This document shows, one piece after another, positions 51,072 to 54,051 of a stretch of 54,051 bases of DNA. Every line of letters begins with the position of its first letter. The first letter of the stretch is position 1. A program made the translations under genes and the position numbers. Source of the stretch: Ramlibacter sp. (GTDB lineage Bacteria; Pseudomonadota; Gammaproteobacteria; Burkholderiales; Burkholderiaceae_C); assembly GCA_013815685.1 (NCBI GenBank), contig JACDFR010000025.1, positions 1 through 54,051 of the forward strand, read 5' to 3'. The notes under the pieces were generated by a model, which did not search any database, had not been told where the DNA came from, and saw nothing but the letters and a program-made list of their open reading frames with translations.

Positions 51072-51104
51072 GGCCATAATACATGAAAATTCATGCAAAT
51101 GGCC
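51072..51104. promoter_or_regulatory. Palindromic operator in the divergent NicX/flavin-reductase start region
   Basis: CATGAAAATTCATG (51082-51095; arms CATGAA/TTCATG) is nested in GGCCAT (51072-51077) and ATGGCC (51099-51104). The inner palindrome has the size and composition of MarR-family operators, and a MarR gene is two genes away. A shared -10-like sequence CATAAT/TATTAT (51075-51080) touches it. It covers the first possible start codons of both divergent genes. Confidence 0.65.
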
Positions 51105-51616
51105 TCGTGAACCCGCCCCGCAAAGCCCAGCCGCCGAGCTTCTCGTCGCAGGAGTTCCGCGCCGCGCTCGGCATGTTCGCCACGGGCGTGACCATCGTCA
51201 CGGCGCGCACCACGCAAGGCACGGTGATCGGGCTGACGGCCAATTCGTTCAATTCGGTATCCCTGCATCCGCCGCTGGTCTTGTGGAGCCTGGCCCAGGC
51301 GGCCGCCTCGCTGCCCGCAATTCGCGGCGGCTCCCACTATGCGATCAATGTGCTGGCCGCCGACCAGAAGCTGCTGGCGCAGCGCTTCGCGGCCAAGGGC
51401 GCGGACCGCTGGGCCGGGGTCAGCTTCACCGAGGGCATGGGCGGGGCGCCGCTGCTCACCGGCGCGGCAGCCACCTTCGAATGCTTCAACCGCAGCCGCT
51501 ACGATGAAGGCGACCACGTGATCTTCGTCGGCGAAGTCGAGCGCTGCAGCTGGCGCGACGGCGCCTCTCCGCTTCTCTTTCACGGCGGGCAGTTCTATAC
51601 GGAGCATCCGTTCTGA
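51083..51616 (+). CDS. Flavin reductase (HpaC-like)
   Basis: A flavin:NAD(P)H oxidoreductase of the small split-barrel family: FSSQEFRAALGMFATGVTIV, GLTANSFNSVSLHPPLVLWS, HYAINVLAADQKLLAQRFA and HVIFVGEVERC. Such proteins supply FADH2 or FMNH2 to a two-component monooxygenase; the ACAD-fold protein at 47943 is the obvious partner. The ATG at 51083 (177 residues) lies inside the palindromic operator, so the GTG at 51107 (169 residues) may be the real start. One base separates its stop from the MarR start. Confidence 0.88.
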   Translation: MKIHANGLVNPPRKAQPPSFSSQEFRAALGMFATGVTIVTARTTQGTVIGLTANSFNSVSLHPPLVLWSLAQAAASLPAIRGGSHYAINVLAADQKLLAQRFAAKGADRWAGVSFTEGMGGAPLLTGAAATFECFNRSRYDEGDHVIFVGEVERCSWRDGASPLLFHGGQFYTEHPF

Positions 51617-51617
51617 G

Positions 51618-52043
51618 ATGGCCGCGCCGCGCTTCGTCGACGAGTACCTGGGGTACCTGCTGGGCCAGGCCAATCACGCGCTCTACAAGGACTTCGACGC
51701 CCATGTCCGTGCCGCCGGACTGAGCTCGATCGAATGGCGGGTGCTGGCGACCTTGCATGATGGCGAGCCGCTCACGATCAGCCAGCTGGCCCACGAGGTG
51801 CTCTCCAAGCAGCCGACGGTCACCAAGCTGGTCCAGCGCATGTGCGAGCACGGCTGGCTGGCGTTGCAGGCCGACCCCGACGACCAGCGCCGCACCCTGG
51901 TCGTTGCGACCGCCGCGGGCAAGCGTCTTGCCCGGCCGCTGGTCGACAAGGCCCGCGCCCACGAGACCGCGATGCTGCGCGCCCTGCCGGCGGCGGAAAA
52001 GACGGCGCTCAAGAAGCTGCTGGGGAAGCTGGCGCGGCGCTGA
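51618..52043 (+). CDS. MarR-family transcriptional regulator
   Basis: A 141-residue winged-helix repressor: SIEWRVLATLHDGEPLTISQ, LAHEVLSKQPTVTKLVQRMC (recognition helix) and the wing ADPDDQRRTLVVATAAGKRL. The D-x-R-R wing motif is intact. Cotranscribed with the flavin reductase (1-bp gap). MarR regulators NicR and PicR control the nicotinate and picolinate pathways, which fits the neighbouring dioxygenase. It probably binds the palindrome at 51072-51104 and releases it on binding a pyridine compound. Confidence 0.9.
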   Translation: MAAPRFVDEYLGYLLGQANHALYKDFDAHVRAAGLSSIEWRVLATLHDGEPLTISQLAHEVLSKQPTVTKLVQRMCEHGWLALQADPDDQRRTLVVATAAGKRLARPLVDKARAHETAMLRALPAAEKTALKKLLGKLARR

Positions 52044-52062
52044 TCGCCGGCGTGTGCAAGCC

Positions 52063-52329
52063 AGGGTCTGTTCACACTATTTATGCAAGATGCGTTGCGG
52101 ATCAAAAAGGCCATGCGCAAGGCGCGAAACGCAGCCGGACTCAATGTCCGGCAAGGCTTTGCAACGCGGCGCATGGCCTTTTTGGCCGCAACCCGAAGGG
52201 AACGTGGTTAAAACAGCGCCACTCGTTGTTGCACTCCTAGCCCAGGCGGCCAGCCTGGGCGTCGTCCTGCGCCTAGATTGGCGCTGTTTTAACCACGTTC
52301 GCACTTGCATAAATAGTGTGAACAGCCCT
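52063..52329. repeat. Complete two-hairpin inverted-repeat (MITE-like) element
   Basis: A 267-bp noncoding element. Terminal inverted repeats of 26-27 bp (52063-52089 and 52304-52329; outer end AGGG-YTGTTCACACTA) differ by one indel. Inside are two separate foldback units. The first pairs CAAAAAGGCCATGCGC (52103-52118) with GCGCATGGCCTTTTTG (52169-52184) around GCCGGAC/GTCCGGC. The second pairs GTGGTTAAAACAGCGCC (52204-52220) with GGCGCTGTTTTAACCAC (52280-52296) around GCCCAGGC/GCCTGGGC. No frame of useful length is present. A second copy lies at the left edge of the window. It separates the MarR gene from the RTX gene. Confidence 0.88.
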
Positions 52330-52449
52330 AGCTAGGGGCAGCACCGCCAACATGGCGCGCCGCGCCCAACTGGAACGGGGTGAAGTCGCGCAACGCGATT
52401 GGCCGGGTGCCCCGCCGAAGCAAGCCACTCGCTAGCGCGCAGCCACGCC

Positions 52450-54051
52450 TTACTGCCAGTTGGCAGCGATCACACCATCAAGGCCATTGTGATAACTCTG
52501 CGGCAGGCTCGTTTCACCCACGGCAGGCGGAGCAAACGAGGCCATAGCCTGCACAAGGTTTTGAACCTGGCTGTCTAGCAGACGCTGGCCGTTGGCCAGC
52601 TCAATGACCTCAACATGGTGATTGGCGTCCAAATACCACCCTGAAATCGTCGCCTTGTCCGTAGTTCCGATAACTGAGACTTCCAGGTTATTGCCCAGGC
52701 GGCGCAGCCACACTTGGTCAGCTGCGATGCCGCTACCCAAGCTCAGTACGTCCTGCACCCCAGCCGTTCCATCGACATCGGTGAGCGTGTCCTGTCCGTC
52801 GCCGCGGCCAAACACATATGTATCCGCGCCTAAGCCGCCATTCAGCCTGTCCGCACCTGCGCCGCCTTCCAATGTGTCATTGGCCGCGCCGCCCGTGATG
52901 ACGTCATTGCCGCCGAGGCCACGCAGCCAATTGGCGGCGGCGTTACCGACGATAGTGTTGTTGAGCTCGTTGCCGGTTCCATCGTTTGCGGTCGTGCCGA
53001 TCAGCGTGAGATTCTCAAGCTGATCGCCCAACGTATAGCTGACAGAAGATTGGACGAGATCTACGCCTTCACCGGCCTGCTCGATGACGGTATCCCCCGC
53101 GTCATCCACTACGTAGAGATCGTTGCCCGTTCCTCCAGCTAGCTGGTCCGCTCCCGCCCCGCCGTCGAGCCGGTCATTGCCATCGCCGCCGTAGAGCGTG
53201 TCGGCTGAAACGCCGCCTCGCAGGGTGTCATTTCCGCCCAGCCCCCAAATGGCACTCGCTGCCGTGTTGGCGGTGATTACGTTGTTCAGGTCGTTGCCAG
53301 TCGCCACCAGAGAATTTGTGCCGGTCAAGGTGAGGTTTTCGATATTCGCCGCCAGGGTGTGACTCAGCAAGGTTTGAACCGAATCAATGCCCTCGCCAGT
53401 GAGCTCGACCAAGACATCGTCGGCGTTGTCGACGATATAAATGTCGTTGCCGCTGCCTCCCACCAGTAGATCGGCCCCCGCCCCACCGTCGAGGCGGTCG
53501 TTACCCTCACCACCGTACAAACTGTCCGCACCCAGGCCGCCACGCAGCGTATCGTTGCCGGCCAAGCCCTGCAAGATGCTGCCTGCGGCGTTCGCCGTCA
53601 GCACATTGGCCAACTCGTTGCCAATCCCTGCAAGATCATCCGCGCCCGTCAGCGTGAGGTTCTCCAGGTGGCCGCCAAGGACGTAATCAATGGAAGACGA
53701 GACCGTGTCGGTGCCCTCGCCCGCCAGTTCCAACACCAAGTCGCCCACGTTATCGACGACGTAGCTGTCGTTGCCCAGGCCACCGATCATGCGGTCGGCG
53801 CCCAGCCTACCGTCCAGCCTGTTCGCTCCGGCGTTGCCCACCAGGTCGTTGTCCAGCGCGTTGCCCGTGCCACTGATGCTGGCCGTGCCGGTCAGCATGA
53901 TGGCCTCCACGTTGGCGGGTGCGGTATAGGTGACGGACGTCTCGATCCGGTCATAGCCCTCATCGGCCGACTCGATCACCGCGTCCCTGGAGTTATCCAC
54001 GACGTAGGTATCGTCGCCGTCGCCGCCCCGCAGCGTATCGGCACCCGCCAA
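52450..54051 (-). CDS. RTX calcium-binding repeat protein (C-terminal part)
   Basis: The last 533 residues of a larger protein whose N-terminus lies beyond the right edge. It is built of Ca-binding nonapeptides (GGDGNDRLDGGAGADQLAG) alternating with VVDNAGD-type strands in a long period of about 109 residues, seen roughly three times. Each period holds one block like GTGNDLYVVDDAGDTVIEQA, one ENLTLTG block and a cluster of GGxGxD repeats. The tail from GRGDGQDTLTDVDG to NGLDGVIAANWQ resembles the C-terminal type I secretion region. Such proteins are exported by an HlyB/D-TolC system and fold on binding calcium outside the cell. No enzyme domain is visible in this part. Confidence 0.9.
   Translation of the reverse strand: MAGADTLRGGDGDDTYVVDNSRDAVIESADEGYDRIETSVTYTAPANVEAIMLTGTASISGTGNALDNDLVGNAGANRLDGRLGADRMIGGLGNDSYVVDNVGDLVLELAGEGTDTVSSSIDYVLGGHLENLTLTGADDLAGIGNELANVLTANAAGSILQGLAGNDTLRGGLGADSLYGGEGNDRLDGGAGADLLVGGSGNDIYIVDNADDVLVELTGEGIDSVQTLLSHTLAANIENLTLTGTNSLVATGNDLNNVITANTAASAIWGLGGNDTLRGGVSADTLYGGDGNDRLDGGAGADQLAGGTGNDLYVVDDAGDTVIEQAGEGVDLVQSSVSYTLGDQLENLTLIGTTANDGTGNELNNTIVGNAAANWLRGLGGNDVITGGAANDTLEGGAGADRLNGGLGADTYVFGRGDGQDTLTDVDGTAGVQDVLSLGSGIAADQVWLRRLGNNLEVSVIGTTDKATISGWYLDANHHVEVIELANGQRLLDSQVQNLVQAMASFAPPAVGETSLPQSYHNGLDGVIAANWQ

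Noticed and set aside
52330..52449. Short minus-strand frame with RPIALRDFTPFQLGAARHVGG between the repeat element and the RTX gene
   Set aside because: It may be a gene remnant, but I recognise no family and it lacks a start and ribosome-binding site.

Overview
The window is about 54 kb of GC-rich chromosomal DNA. Its gene content and style (ComM, GlcE, TorF-like porin next to glnK-amtB, methionine synthase split into two genes, GTP-dependent PEP carboxykinase, DUF6356) point to a betaproteobacterium of the Burkholderiales, most likely Comamonadaceae (Ramlibacter/Variovorax/Polaromonas-like). That assignment is inference from protein style and not from a marker gene. I see no rRNA, tRNA, CRISPR array or complete insertion sequence. 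Starts were chosen by ribosome-binding sites and family lengths, and many differ from the longest open frame.

Layout. 1-3 kb: a truncated copy of an inverted-repeat element, glcE, an SMP-30 lactonase and an H-box-like orphan protein. 3-6 kb: a nitrogen operon (TorF-like porin, glnK, amtB) behind a recognisable sigma-54 promoter with an NtrC site. 6-9.4 kb: comM and a type-B carboxylesterase lipoprotein. 9.4-12.7 kb: a two-gene unit of a periplasmic amino-acid-type binding protein and a membrane hybrid histidine kinase. 12.7-13.3 kb: a graveyard of gene fragments, including a 71-bp near-identical copy of the comM P-loop segment and a piece of a 'mobile mystery protein A' regulator. 13.3-20 kb: a MASE4-type kinase, a short-chain dehydrogenase divergent from a MocR regulator and MFS transporter, and a YihY protein. 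20-31 kb: the two halves of methionine synthase separated by five genes, recQ with an in-frame palindromic insertion, two Lrp/AsnC regulators and a GAF kinase. 31-40 kb: a double AAA+ ATPase, threonine deaminase, a thioesterase, a 50-residue membrane protein, modABC and pckG. 40-48 kb: a binding-protein/rhodanese fusion, two LysR regulators, a metallophosphoesterase, a universal stress protein, a D-amino-acid-dehydrogenase-like enzyme and a flavodoxin-fold reductase.

48-52 kb is the most interesting catabolic block. An acyl-CoA-dehydrogenase-fold protein lacks the usual catalytic glutamate segment. It lies in line with an alpha/beta hydrolase (NicD-like) and a 2,5-dihydroxypyridine dioxygenase (NicX-like), divergent from a flavin reductase and a MarR regulator. 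A palindromic operator lies exactly in the divergent start region. I infer a pyridine-ring catabolic module in which the dehydrogenase-fold protein and the reductase form a two-component monooxygenase. The window ends with a complete 267-bp inverted-repeat element (a sibling of the copy at the left edge) and the C-terminal part of an RTX-repeat protein.

The best candidates for something not described are the binding-protein/hybrid-kinase pair, the NicX block with its unusual flavoprotein, the recQ insertion and the two-hairpin repeat element.
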